Assembly (NCBI GenBank): GCA_900095095.1
Contig: FMBT01000356.1
Span: 62,001 to 126,000 of the forward strand
Length of the DNA: 64,000 bases
Direction: 5' to 3'
From: Fragilariopsis cylindrus CCMP1102
Lineage: Eukaryota > Bacillariophyta > Bacillariophyceae > Bacillariales > Bacillariaceae
A program made the translations under genes and the position numbers. Within the stretch, counting starts at the first letter, position 1. Each line of letters opens with the position of its first letter. Below the pieces are notes generated by a model. It had not been told where the DNA came from and made no database searches. It was given only the letters and a program-made list of their open reading frames with translations. This document shows positions 11,169 to 23,215 of this stretch, one piece after another.

Positions 11169-12138
11169 ATTATTGGTATAGTTCTTGTTGTTTCAATGTG
11201 GCTGATGTATGTAGTCACCACTATTGATTGTGATTTATGATGGCGATTGATATGTATATGGCGAATACGATTATGTAATGATCAATCACCGTGGATGGGT
11301 GATTTGTACACGAAAAAGAATGGAACTAGCTAGTATCGGCAAATCACGATGAAGGTGAGTGGAGGCACGAAAGATACCTTCTTACCGTGTTGCGCGTACG
11401 TGCTGTTGAACCGTGAAGAACGGTACGCGTGGAAGATTCTGGTAAGATTAGTAGCTAAGTAGTAGTGGAGGGAGAGAGAATATGTATGTTGCTGCTGTTG
11501 TTGTTGTTGCTGCTGTTGCTGTTGTTGTCGTCGTTACTTTTACCTGAGTAGCTGCTGTTGTTGTTGTTGTTGTTTTATTGTGTGTTATCGGTTGGTTTTT
11601 TTATTCCTTCTTGGCCGTTTACATAATCCATCACACATGTAATAAAATGAGGTTGTCGTTGTTTTAAACTTTCTGCCATTGCTTGCTCTCAAAGGAATAA
11701 AAAAGCAGATGGAAATAAAATATGAGCCAATTATTTCATTTTGAAAATTTTGACTCTCGCTACATCAAATAGAAAACAATAACGTCGTGAAATTTTGACT
11801 TGCGCAACTCAAAGGAACCATAAGTAAATAATACGTCATTAGAAATAAAGGGCGTATAGTTTTTGGCGAAGAACAACCAATCAGAATGTAATACGCGCCC
11901 TCACTTTTTGGTGGGATTGGGATGAGTCGTAGTTAGCGGGGGAAATAATTATGGGGTAATATCTAATATCTATCTGGCATTCCCCTAGTCGGCTTTAGCT
12001 ACCACACAATTCACAGTTTTGTTTATGTTACTTACAGTACGACGACGACGAACTTCTTCCGAATTCCATATTCCAATAACAATAATAACGATCTGTACCT
12101 CTGCACTGTTGTAGTATACCAACAGTAGTTATTCAACG
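11169..12138. other. Intergenic, divergent promoter region with GTT/GCT repeats
   Basis: This separates the divergent DUF2993-like and TPR-Aha1 genes. A GTT/GCT-type trinucleotide tract spans about 11490-11576. On the minus strand it contains CAGGTAAAAG, a possible donor of a 5' untranslated intron. No coding sequence is supported. Confidence 0.5.
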
Positions 12139-13964
12139 ATGTCATCCGACGAAGTAGGACAGCAGCAGCAGCAAGAAGAGAAAAAAACCATCGATGAAAA
12201 CTGGAACTGACATGGACACGGAGGAAGAATCAAAGGACACGGAAATGACGGCGGCGACAAATAATAATGAAGATGACAGTGAAGATGACGATGAGCAGAT
12301 GATCGACCTTCCCGATCTCGAAAGTGGGGATGAAAAAGACGATGACGATGATGAAAATAGTACCGCCTCTGACGAATCTTCTAAGAGACAGAAGGAAGAT
12401 CCTGAGGTTCTTTTGATGAAAGCGTCAGCATTCAAAGAGGAAGGGAATAATTATTTTATCAAAGAAAAGGATTTTGACAAAGCTAGTAGATCGTACCGCA
12501 AGGGTGTCAACGCGATTAAAAATCTTAATAAGGCTAATTCGGGTGACGAACAAGTTAAAACCTTGTTATTGTCTTTGAACACAAATCTTTCCATGATGCT
12601 TTCAAAGTTGGGTAAGCACCGACAATCCAAGGATGTTGCCAACAAAGCATTGGAAATAGATCCCTTTAACGTTAAAGCACGATTTCGGCGTGCAGTCGCT
12701 CATCGTAAATTAGGCAACACTGAAGAGGCCACAACGGACCTAAACTGGCCTTACAAACTGAACCCAATAATGTCGCCGTTCGTAAAGAATTGGCATCCAT
12801 TCAAAAGGAACAAAAACTTGCAAAAAAGGCACAGAAAGCGTCGCTCCAGAAAGCTTTTTCTAAAGGGGGATTGTTAAATGATAACCGTGTTGAAGATGAA
12901 AAAACTAAAGCGGAAAGACTCGCGAGGGAAAAGAAAGAAGCAGATGAGGTCCTTGAAAAACGTAAAAAGGAATGGGAAGATGACTGTGTATCTCGTATGG
13001 CTAAGGGAGAAGAAGCTATTTCTTTTGAGGATTGGGATAAGGAACAATTGGATAAGGTGAAAGCGGAAGAAGAGGAGGCTACACGAAAAAGAAAGGAAGA
13101 TGAAAAACAAAAGAAGGAAGAAAGAAAGAAAACAAAGGCAGCGAAAAAAGCTGCGGAAAAAGAAAAAGGCGCTGATGACGGCGACAGTGAAGATGAGTTT
13201 ACCGAACGAGAATTAGCGGAAATGAGGGGTTACAAAAAGACTGCCGATGGAGGAGTCACATCTTATTTTACCAGAGAACAATCCGCGGAAGAAAAAGCCA
13301 TGCTTGACATCGCACCTAAATCAATTAGTGATTACACACCTCAGCCCATCACCCCTTCGTCGTCAATGGGAGACGTTGGGTCTTCTGCTTGGAATCACGC
13401 TGGCACTTGGTACGTTTTTGTGTGTGAAGCGGAATATTTTATTCAGAACCATTCAAAAATTTACTGTTATATTTTTTGTTCATCTGCTCAATCTATATAA
13501 TACCACTCCTTTTTTTTACATGGGTTGATCATTCAAACAGGGAAGAAAAAGATACCACTGAATGGTGTAAGAATCATCTTGAAAAGCGTCTTCTACAGTC
13601 AAAGGTAGAAGCTTCCGGATCGGGTAATTCTCATTTAAGCTGTTCCATCACAGAAGTGAAGGATGTAACGGGAGACGCATCGGTTGCCACCGTTAGCGGA
13701 AAGAAACGATATATTTTTGACTTACAATGTACAGCTATATTCAAAATAAAGACTCAACAACGGACAAGGTCATCGCCAGTGGAAGTCTCAAGCTTCCCGA
13801 TCTTTGTAGTACACACCATGACGAACTAGAAGTAGAAATGGGGGTTGGAAGAAGAAACCGTCCAGCGACAACGAGCAAGTAGCAAATGATTGTCGATTGC
13901 GAATTGTTCTGAAGTCCGAGAAAGTATTAAATTGTGGGTGCAAGATTTCAACAGCCAATATTAA
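12139..13964 (+). CDS. Hsp90 co-chaperone: N-terminal TPR fused to Aha1 N-domain, two exons
   Basis: Aha1 stimulates the Hsp90 ATPase through its N-domain. Here an acidic N-terminus leads to three TPR-like helix pairs (EEGNNYFIKEKDFDKASRSY; LLLSLNTNLSMMLSKLGKHR; KALEIDPFNVKARFRRAVAH), a long charged coiled coil rich in Lys/Glu (about 12880-13200), then the Aha1 N-domain hallmark SSAWNHAGTWEEKDTTEW, split by an intron from about 13409 (GTACGT) to 13541 (CAG). The domain continues with ITEVKDVTGDASVATVSGKK and ends VRESIKLWVQDFNSQY before TAA at 13962-13964. At least four one-base slips are implied: after the A7 run at 12181-12187, near 12745, near 13745, and near 13850-13910. The TPR may hold the EEVD tail of Hsp90. 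The fusion lies across clean sense segments, so it is not an artefact of the slips. Confidence 0.78.
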
Positions 13965-14244
13965 AACTGATTAGTCAATCACGGCAAAATCTATCTAGTA
14001 AGAAGTTATGTACAGTACTTCAACGGGAAATGAACACAACAATGTGTGATGTAGAATTGTGGTTGGTGCATTTAAAAGTAATGACGCCGAGTCGCACGAC
14101 GGAAGATTCTACGCGAAAGAAACGATCATACTTGTACGTTGAAAACAGTAGCTAGGTAGTAAAAACAAAATAATTTAGAGTAGAACAAAAATAATTTATT
14201 TTAGTAGCAGCAGTAAGTAGTATGCTAGATAATTCATACGAATT

Positions 14245-17200
14245 CTAATTTTCTTTCTTGAGCTCTGGTGGGTCATTAGATTCTTCTTTCCCTTGATTTT
14301 TGGTATCCTCTTCAGAAGTAACATCGTCTGCTGAAAAGTCAACTGCCAGGTCTTCTCCAGATTCTGGAAGGTCGGGAGATTCTAGGCTCTGAAGAATATC
14401 TGTTGAAATGTTCTTCTGTAGGAATAAATGATCAAGTGCACTGTATCCCGCGACAGCATTGGCAGCAAGCCATCCACCAACAATCGAAGCGCTGAAGGAT
14501 TCACCTATGGTCAGATCTGAACCACCAGAAAATAGTCCGGGATACGGAGACTCAGGACGGACACCCTTAGCTGCGTACCGTAGAGGAGTGTGACTCAATC
14601 CTCGATAACAAGGTCCGACCATTTCAGAACGCGTAATCTTGCCTTCAAGCTGTGGGTAGTTTGTTAGAAGATCTCCCCGTACTCGTTCCATAAGCCACTG
14701 GTGGTCTCCGTGGGTTACACCCTTTCCTTTTTGAATGGCATAAAGCTTTGGTTTCGTCTCGAACGGAGTGACAAAGTCATCGTCTGCTTCGATTGTCACC
14801 ACACAAGTTGTAACTTTCCCATGCCTGGATTCGAAGGATGGATCCTTAGCCGAAGGAAAAGAAATCTGCATCCAGGAGGTTCCAGGTTCGTATTTGACCT
14901 TGTTGCTCTTTTTAGGTTTATTTATGGTAGTAGTTGAATCTGCTCCTTGTGGGTTGATGGAGGAGTCTTGATCTATCTGTTGAACTTCTATCTCGTCGGT
15001 TTCATTGTCGTGCCCTCCGATCGTACCCAGTTTTACCTCACCAGTATCTTGATTAATTTCGTCTTGCGCAAGAGCAGCTGCGGGTAAACGATAATAATCT
15101 GCTCCCGTTATGTCTAGATCTTTAGCTGATCCCTTGAGTGCGAAAATAATTTTGATGACAGGTCGTCGCTCTGCCAGAGCAGGTAAGCCAACAGGAATAT
15201 TATATTTGTCGCGCTGTTCATTGGGGAGAAGACGAATAAACGTAGTAATCAACCCAAGCATAGAAACAACTGCCGGTTGGTAACCCTTTCCTTTGAACTT
15301 TCTAAGATCAAACTTGATCTCTCGCTTATCTGCCAGCTGTATCCCGATGCATCGAGGAGCGGACAGTTCCTTCTTCTTCTCTTCTGATGTTTCCTCACTA
15401 GACGAAGTTTTAGCGGGTTTGGTCGATGCTATGGAGGAATCTTCATCAAAGAGAAGTCGAGAATATTGAACTTGTGTCAAGATACGTCCACCATTTTCTT
15501 CAATGACCTTCTGAAAAGCGTGACAAAGAGCGCGAGGACCACCAATAGGGTAATGCATCCCTTCTCCACTCATTGCCGAGCATATATTGGTAACAGCAGC
15601 ACCCATACTCGTTTTGCTCGGTTGAGATTCTCTCCTTTCATACCGATGGCAGCCATGAGAGATCGGGCATGAGCCTTCAGTGGAAAACCACTGTCCAAAA
15701 ACGAAGAAGCGTATCGGATAGTTGATTCCTGGTAGATATCGGTCTTTCGTAGATTATTGACATTATCGTCTAGTATTTTGGACATAAAAAATTGATTCGA
15801 AGTTTCATTAAGACTATTACAAACTTGGACGTATGCAGCTGATGCTGAGTTTCCTAGATCGTCTGGTGTAACACCCGGCCATCCATCTCCTAAAGAAAGA
15901 GCGGCATCTTCGACGAGACTGCGAACACCGTCTGCCCGTAAGACGAATGGCATTCCGTCTTGGTTACTACTATCCGTTCCCATTCCCGGAACAGACAAGA
16001 TTTCAAAAGCGTGACCATCCGCCGCTGATCCAATTTGTGCAAATCTAATACCCCCTTGATAATCAGTGGACGAACAAAGAGCGGGAGCTAAGATGGTTTG
16101 TGATTTGCTACACCTAGCAATATTGGATGATTCGATATCGAAGGGAATATCGGATTCACCACTAAACGTATGACATCCACTAGCATCCTCCTTCGAGGAC
16201 AGAACCAGAACCTTTCGTCCCGTTCGGGACAACAATGCAGCAGTGTACAGTGTTGATGGTCCCGATCCAAGAATAATGGTATCGTACTCGTGAGAGGTGG
16301 AATGGATGACTTCGTTGACACCAAGTTTGGTCCCTACCGGTTGTTTTAATATATCAATTTTGCGTTGACGTTCCTTTTCTTCTACTTCTTCGCTATGCGT
16401 ATTATCATTATCATTGTCGTCTTCATCTTCCTCCACTTCTATGGCGTAGTACGGTGGAGTGGAAGGCATATACTTCTTCATTGGTTTTAAAGGTCGTCGT
16501 TTCCGATTGTCCATAAGGGCGTGACCACCAGCAATCAAAACGACCAACGCCCATGGTTGTAACCCTATCAAGAAAAATAAAACTGACAGGACGGTCACCT
16601 CCCAACGTAAATTCCCACGTTGCATCATAAATAGTATAATAACTGCGGTACTTTTTGGAATAGGTGGTTTACCCTGACGGAAGGGAGAAAAATGCCCAAT
16701 CGCATACCTGCGTTGGACTGTCTTAACGAACTGTTCCAACTCTGGATATTGCTTAATGAGGGTCGAAAACGTCCATATCGTTCATCCATAATACGTTCGA
16801 AACGAGCCGCTCGAGCGTGGGCCTTCCATCCTCCATTTTTTGATTGGAAGTAATCCTGTGTATCCGATATCATTTCTTCAAATTCTTTAACCCAATATTC
16901 CGACTTGTATAATGGTGCCTTAGGTGGGACGGGTTGTGCTGGTGATTCAATCGTACTACTAGTAGTCCCATCTGCATCAATTTCTACTTCAGTTTGTGTT
17001 GTTGCTTCTTCTGTTCTTCATTGCTTTTTCGTATTCTTTAACGGCATCGTCATATTGCATCAATTCATCCGAAAAACGTTCTAATGATTCTGTTGCTTTA
17101 TTCGTCAATTCAGGTTCAAAGTACACTGAGATAATATCCGGTGACAATTCCCCACGACGCTTCCTCTAGCAGCATATTTGGGTTTTTTCCTTTGGCATCT

Positions 17201-17255
17201 ACTCTTTCTGGTGCTGTTGACCCCGCCGGACCTTTTCTGGTTTACCCATCCGCAT
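14245..17255 (-). CDS. FAD-dependent oxidoreductase, carotenoid isomerase / retinol saturase-like
   Basis: The dinucleotide-binding motif GSGPSTLYTAALLSRTGR followed by a CHTFSG segment marks the CrtI/CrtISO/RetSat superfamily, which desaturates, isomerises or reduces polyenes using FAD. Upstream lie a basic N-terminus (MRMGKPEKVRRG), a region with ELSPDIISVYFEPELTNKATE, and two hydrophobic segments (VTVLSVLFFLIGLQPWALVV). Downstream are the substrate-domain segment MHYPIGGPRALCHAFQKVI and the closing FAD motif PGLFSGGSDLTIGESFSASI, then an acidic Ser/Glu tail. Sense is split by one-base slips near 15610 (A-run), 16755 (T-run), 17010, and several between 17130 and 17240. All sit in or beside homopolymers. 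The substrate cannot be told: pigment precursors, retinoids and other polyenes are all possible. Confidence 0.75.
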
Positions 17256-17788
17256 GATGAAAAATAGACTCGATTATTTGTTTAAAGTTTTTAATGGTCG
17301 GATCTGATGGCTAAGCTTGGCCTATCTACTAGTTGTTGTTGTTGTTGTTGTTAACTGATTCCACTAAGCATTCTACTTCTGTTTCTGTTTGGATATCTCA
17401 TGCTTTGTTTCGCGTGATGTGTCTGTTCGCTGATGGAAGGCAAAAAAACATCATTTCGCCAATCGTTACACGTGTCGAATACCGATCAGGGTTAGTATAT
17501 TGTAAAAAATAGAAGCTAATGAAGTACTTAGAAAAATGAATACTTAACTAGTGATTGAATTGATTTCGTGCGTACGTGTTGTCATTCATGGCTGAAAAGA
17601 TTCATTCATTCATCGTCATCGTTATCAACAAATCTAATAAAAGCAAGAGTTTTGTGTTCGGAGCAACTTCACACCATCTGACAAGGATTTTATCATCTAT
17701 CGGGTTATCACATCAACAACTCTTTTCCACACACATATCCGAATTGTCGTCGTAGTTATTCATACACTATAATAAAAATAATTTGACC
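17256..17788. other. Intergenic, divergent promoter region
   Basis: Upstream region of the plastid triose-phosphate translocator and of the FAD oxidoreductase, with a short GTT run at about 17333-17352. No gene seen. Confidence 0.55.
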
Positions 17789-19182
17789 ATGCTTGCAAAG
17801 AAAGTTTTGTTCACTGTAGCTTTGGCCGCTTCTGTCTGTGTGTCGGCTAGTGCCTTCACCCAAAATAGTGCTGCATTCGCTACCAGCACTTTGTTGGCCA
17901 ACAAGGTCCGTGGAGGAGGAAAAAGAAACGCCGTCGTTGCCAAAAAGTGAGTAGTACTAGCTAGACCAATATTTTTTCACAATGTATGCGATATTCTTTA
18001 ATTTGTAGATACAAACATCGAAGGCAGGGATATTCCTGTCGAAAACAAAACAAAACTCTAATCAATAATTGTTGTGCTTTTTCACGTTGAAACCCGAACA
18101 AACTATATTAAAAACTATATAAAATACAATGAATCTTAAACGGTCAATGATATTCATTTTGACGATTAAATAGAGGTACTAAGACGAGAGGAGGTTTGAA
18201 ACTTGCTGCCGATGCTTCTGGATCTAAGGGAGCTGAGGCTAAAACTGGTATGGGAGAAACTCTTCAAGTTGGTACCTACTTTGCCTTGTGGTATCTTTTC
18301 AATATTGCGTACAATATTTACAATAAGCAAGCTCTTAATGTCCTCGCATACCCTTGGACCATTGCAACCCTCCAAATGTGTACTGGTTGCTTGTATTTCG
18401 GACCTATGTGGCTTTTAGGTCTTCGTAAGGCTCCCAAGTTGAGTTTCGATGAAATCAAGACCCTTATTCCTATCGCACTTTGTCACACCGGTGTTCACGT
18501 TGGTGCTGTCATCGCCTTAGGAGCCGGAGCTGTTTCTTTTGCTCACATTGTTAAGGCCTCGGAACCTGTTGTGACATGTCTATTGAACTACCTCTTCTTG
18601 GGTCAAGTTCTTCCTTTACCTGTCTACCTTACTTTGCTTCCTATCATTGGAGGAGTTGCCATCGCCTCCATGAAGGAACTTTCCTTCACCGTTCTTGCCC
18701 TAGCTTCTGCTATGCTTTCGAATGTTTCATCCTCGGCACGTGGTGTCCTCTCCAAGAAGACTATGTCCGGAAAGAAAATTGGTGAAAACATGGATGCCCA
18801 GAATTTGTACGCTGTCTTGACTGCCATGGCTAGTTGTATCTTGATCCCATTGTGTTTGGCAATCGAGGGAACAGGTATGTTCACCGCCGCCAAGAGTGTT
18901 GTTGCTGCCGGTGATTTCACCAACAAGGGCTTGGCTATGCTTTTGGGTCTGGGTGGTATTTCATACTATGCATACAACGAAGTTGCATTCTTAGCTCTTG
19001 GTAAGGTCAACCCTGTCACACACGCTGTCGGAAACACCATCAAGCGTGTTGTTATCATCGTTGCTTCGGTCGTCGCCTTCAAGACACCAATGAGTACTGG
19101 ATCTATCATTGGTTCCAGTATCGCCATCGCCGGTACTCTTATGTACTCTTTGGCCATGAATGCTTCCAAGGGCAAGAAATAA
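17789..19182 (+). CDS. TPT: Plastid triose-phosphate/phosphate translocator, two exons
   Basis: This carrier exchanges triose phosphates or related phosphorylated C3 compounds for phosphate across plastid envelope membranes. Exon 1 (17789-17946) encodes an ER signal peptide with the textbook diatom plastid motif VSASAFTQ, then a short transit peptide. The intron 17947-18173 (GTGAGT...TAG) joins at phase 2 to exon 2 (18174-19182), giving 388 residues. The body has about ten membrane helices of the drug/metabolite transporter fold and the family hallmark NPVTHAVGNTIKRVVIIVAS. Other conserved parts are YNIYNKQALNVLAYPWTIAT and SFAHIVKASEPVV. The frame is intact. Codons are richer in C-ending forms (GCC, ACC, ATC, AAG) than in neighbouring genes, as expected for a highly expressed gene. 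Which of the nested envelope membranes it serves cannot be decided from sequence alone. Confidence 0.95.
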
Positions 19183-19925
19183 GCCATTTGCTTTGTGCGG
19201 TAATGATTCGTCGGGAGGGAGTGCTTGCTCCCCCCGTGTGATACCATGCATGCTAAGAGAGAGAGACGGCTAGTTTCTATAGTATTAAATTTTTTTATTA
19301 ATCATCCCATCAACTTTTACACGCACATTTACAAGATCAAATCTTGGTAATTTATCATAAACATCAAGATCTCGCATACGACGCTGTCAAGTGTAGTTTT
19401 GACTTGATAAGAAAGGTTTATATTTTATTCTATTGAGAGACAGTGTCTTTTTGTTGGTATCTTTGGGAAGAATGCGCTGTATTTTCTAGATTAAAAAGAC
19501 TTAAAATGTGAAACTCAATGACAGCTAAATGTATCAAATTTTGTAGCGCATTTGTCTAGATAATTCCCGTTTACATTGTGTCAGATCCAAATTTTATCGA
19601 TAGTAATTTTCATACAGCACACCCAAGCAGACTATTCACAAAGGAAGCTAACGCACGTAAAGAAAGAAAATGGTGATATGGAGATCATTCAGTAATCTTT
19701 AAGTTCACCTACTAGCTAGCATCTACTACCGCTTCACGTGGGCGGTGTCGACATTATTTCGGTTGTCTCCTCTGAAGAAGCTTTTGAATTGATTCTTTTT
19801 AGTTGTTTTTATTATATTATATTACTTAGATCTAGTTCTACATAATATGCCTCGCTTTGTTAACCCAAAAATTAGAGCACTGAAAGAGAAGCCTAAAGTA
19901 GGACTTTCACTTTCGATCGCACCCA
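19183..19925. other. Intergenic, convergent 3' ends
   Basis: AT-rich DNA between the converging translocator and CNOT2 genes. No coding sequence or named element is seen. Confidence 0.55.
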
Positions 19926-21666
19926 TCACGTACTCGGAAATCTCACCCGTACATCTTCTTCGGTCAAGAACCCAGCAGTAACATTTTGGTTCATGCTGCC
20001 ATTAAATAACCGTTTTTCCCATGAGTTGATGTCAAAGTAGAGATACTGTTGCGCGGCGGACGATGCAGGTATGCCATCAGCCGGACCAGCTCTCTTGAAC
20101 CAAAGTTTTAGATCACCATGATATCTCCATTCTCTCGTGTATAACTCTTGTGCCGCGTAAGCTTGTAACACGTCTTTCGGTAGAGCGTAAAAGATGTAAA
20201 ATAGTGTCTCGGGTTGAAACTGTTGTAAATGACCAGTTTTCAGCGCAGGCGGTTGCATGTAATAGCACGCGGGTAGCTGCGGTAGGATAATATATCATTT
20301 GAATACAAAGATCGTAAAAAGAGATGGAAAAATTACCAAGGGTAAGAATGGAGGTTTGATATCAAATTATGTGTAAAAATAAGTTTCAAATTACTTTTGT
20401 GCACTATTGTTTCTATCTACTTCCAATGCCAAACAGAGAGATCTTTTAATTAAATTTTTAAAAGCTAGAACAAAACAACAAATGGTAAAATTAATGAAAA
20501 CAGAACAACGTACCTGATATGTGGCTCTTTCGTATTTCCAGAGCTTTCTGACCATGGTCCCGAAAATGTGTTATAGATGTGTTCGCTTGATCCTAGATTT
20601 AGTCCCAACATTGTTAAATCCGAACCGAGTGCTAACGCATCCCGATCCGCATCTGTCATTCGAATTACACCTAACAAACCAAGAAGACCATAATCTCCAC
20701 TTAACGCAGTTCCGGTAGGCGTAGCATCAGTTTTTGTTCTTTGATTCTGTGGTTGTTGCTGTTGCTGCTGAGACAGATTAACTCCCAATCCAGGTCCACC
20801 AACTAGCAAACCTGAACCGTCTGACGCCAGCGGCGTTGAACCATCCAGATCGTTTCCTCCTCCATACATCCCTGACCTTGATGGTCCTCCAATGTTCGTA
20901 CCTACACCTCCAAGACCTGCTCCTACTCCTCCTTGAGACGAATTTATTACACCACCGTTTCCACCACCCATTAACAGCGATGATGAACCCGACGTTCCAA
21001 CGTCCCCACTCCCTCCGCCTACAGGTGCATTTGCACTATTGTTAGATTGTGGAGGAGCACCCGGTAATGCTGGAAAGTCTTCCGTTGCCATATTAAAGTT
21101 CCCTCCGTTCGATCCTCCTTGCATAGGCGAGTCTGTAAGATTGTTTTGTTGTTGCTTTTGTTGTTGTGACAGTTGCTGCTGCTGTAATTGTTGTTGTTGC
21201 GGATTTGGCACACCTCCCTGCTGTTGTGTTGTTGTTGTAGTTGCTGCTGTAACAGTTGTTGGTTGTGATGGGCCAGTAGTCGTTGTTGATCTCGTAATGC
21301 CGCCGCCAGTCCATTACTCGTAACGTTCGTTGAGTTGTTGCTATTGTTATTCGATCCATCACTGTTCGATGATGCACCTTGCATAACAACCGTTCCACCC
21401 AAGGAAGGAAAGTCATTAAGATCAAACGCGGTGTTGGAATTGTTTTCTCCTCCTGCACTTGTTCCTGCTGCTGCTGCTGTCGTCGTTGTTGATGTCCCAC
21501 TCGCCGTACCCCCCGGTGCTGATGATGTATCGGTAACGACAGCCGCGTTGCCAAAGCCGTTACCCATGGAGCTAGATGTACTAGAAAACCCCCCAGCACC
21601 ACCAAGCAAAAGATCGGATATGCCATTTGTGGGGTTTTGTTGACTACTACTTGTACCGCCAAACAT
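19926..21666 (-). CDS. CNOT2: CCR4-NOT complex subunit 2 (NOT2/3/5 box), two exons
   Basis: CNOT2 joins CNOT3 on the CNOT1 scaffold of the deadenylase complex that shortens mRNA poly(A) tails. Exon 1 (21666-20514) is Gly/Ser/Gln/Asn-rich with two DFPSLGG / DFPALPG motifs typical of the family, then DYGLLGLLGVIRMTDADRDA and LTMLGLNLGSSEHIYNTFSG. After the intron 20513-20277 (GTACGT...GCAG), exon 2 (20276-19926) holds the NOT box: PETLFYIFYALPKDVLQAYA, LYTREWRYHGDLKLWF, YLYFDINSWEKRLFNG. Two one-base slips are implied: one inside the Gln run near 21215, and one at the end of exon 1 near 20518, where phase 2 meets phase 0. The family call is firm; the start at 21666 is the first ATG before MFGGTSSSQQNP, but an upstream exon is possible. 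Confidence 0.88.
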
Positions 21667-23215
21667 GCCTTAACAAATGATAACAACGTAATAATTTTAC
21701 GATAACGACGTCCTACACATATGGTGTTGGAAAAATGGTGTCGTATCGCGTCTTTCAATTTTTGAAAAAAAAATGAATAAAAGCAGGAGAGATAGAAAGA
21801 TAAACAATGAATGAAAAAGAAAGAGTAAGAGATATGCACGAATAAGCGAATTAGAGAGTGAAACTGTGTTGTAATAATATGTATGCTAAGAACCGGTAGC
21901 ATTTCTCAAGTCGGGAGTAAAAACAAACAGAACGAGGGTTGTCTTAACGATGTCAGTGGAGTAAAACAATCAACGAAGAAGAAGAAGAACAAAACAACAA
22001 CAAAAAGAAGATCAAAACAAAATAACGGCGAAGTGAAGGCTTTGTTTTTGTGTAATTATTATATCTCTTTTTTTGGGAGGGGATATATATACCTGAGAAT
22101 TAAAAGAAATGATATGCCAAATCGGATGATGTAGTTGCAGTATGTATCAAAGATAAATAGATACAGTACGGTTATGGACGTCGATAACTTTTCTTCTGGA
22201 ACGGTACGTCGAATATAATTAATATATCAATGTGAATGCGTTTTGTATTCAAAAATAGCTTGCTTAGCAACACATTACACGGCAAGACAAGACATTTGTA
22301 AATTAATGATCTCTCTCCAATCGGACACAAAAGCCATCTTATTAGTGCATTACCAAACCACAAAAAACACCTTTTTCAGTACCGGCGCCTACGTGATTTG
22401 TACGGCGCGTTGCAAATCCGTCTTTTTTTTAATAATTTTATTACATTGTCGTTTTTGATCTTCCAACAAAAGGAAATACACGCTATCGTTCTCCTTTTCG
22501 ATTATTTTTTGAACCGGACAATCATGACGACTACGAAATAGAGTTAATTACGATACGAATACGATTTTATTTTTCAAACTCCCCCCATTAACACCACCAT
22601 GGTCAAAGGCTCACCTTGGATGCTTTATTTTTGCCTAATATCAGCAAACAAACACAGACATAAGAAAGGGAGGGGCGCTTGGTTGAAACGCGGAGGAAAA
22701 ATAACGTTAGTTATTTAAAGAACTCTCTGGCGTACGGGCACGCACGGATTGTGTTTGACCAAATTTCGCGCAACAACGAAAACAAAGACAAAACAACTGG
22801 AACACACTTGGCGGATAGGAGGTCAGACCGCATTTAGCATGAATTAGTCTTTCTTGCATGTGTTTTTTTATACTATACAAAAGGACAAGCGCCAGAATTC
22901 ATTCGCGGTCGTGCGGAATGTGACAAAACAACCTTTTGATGATGATTCATCTCAGCACACAAGAAAGATATCTACTGTATTCCAGCAAGGAATTTGTTAC
23001 AGAAGCTAGCTAGTCTCGCTTTCTTTGGTAAGATTAGATCTGTATCGAACACTCTTCTCATTTCAATTCGTTTTCTTCATTACATAGCTTGCTTCTAGCC
23101 ACCAGAAACAACCAACAAATCGAGGAAAACGGCTCTAATAAAAAAAAATTCTCTTCTCTTTTCTTTTCGGCATCTGAAAAAAAAAAACAGTTAGTTATAT
23201 ATATATATAAATATC
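21667..23215. other. Intergenic, long divergent promoter region
   Basis: About 1.5 kb between the CNOT2 and SHMT starts. It contains A-rich AAC/AAG repeats at about 21960-22030 and several long T or A runs. No coding sequence is supported. Confidence 0.55.

Noticed and set aside
21093-21902. Long minus-strand frame overlapping the CNOT2 start
   Set aside because: It is a second frame over the Gln-rich CNOT2 exon and its upstream region; only the frame with the DFPSLGG and DFPALPG motifs is credible.
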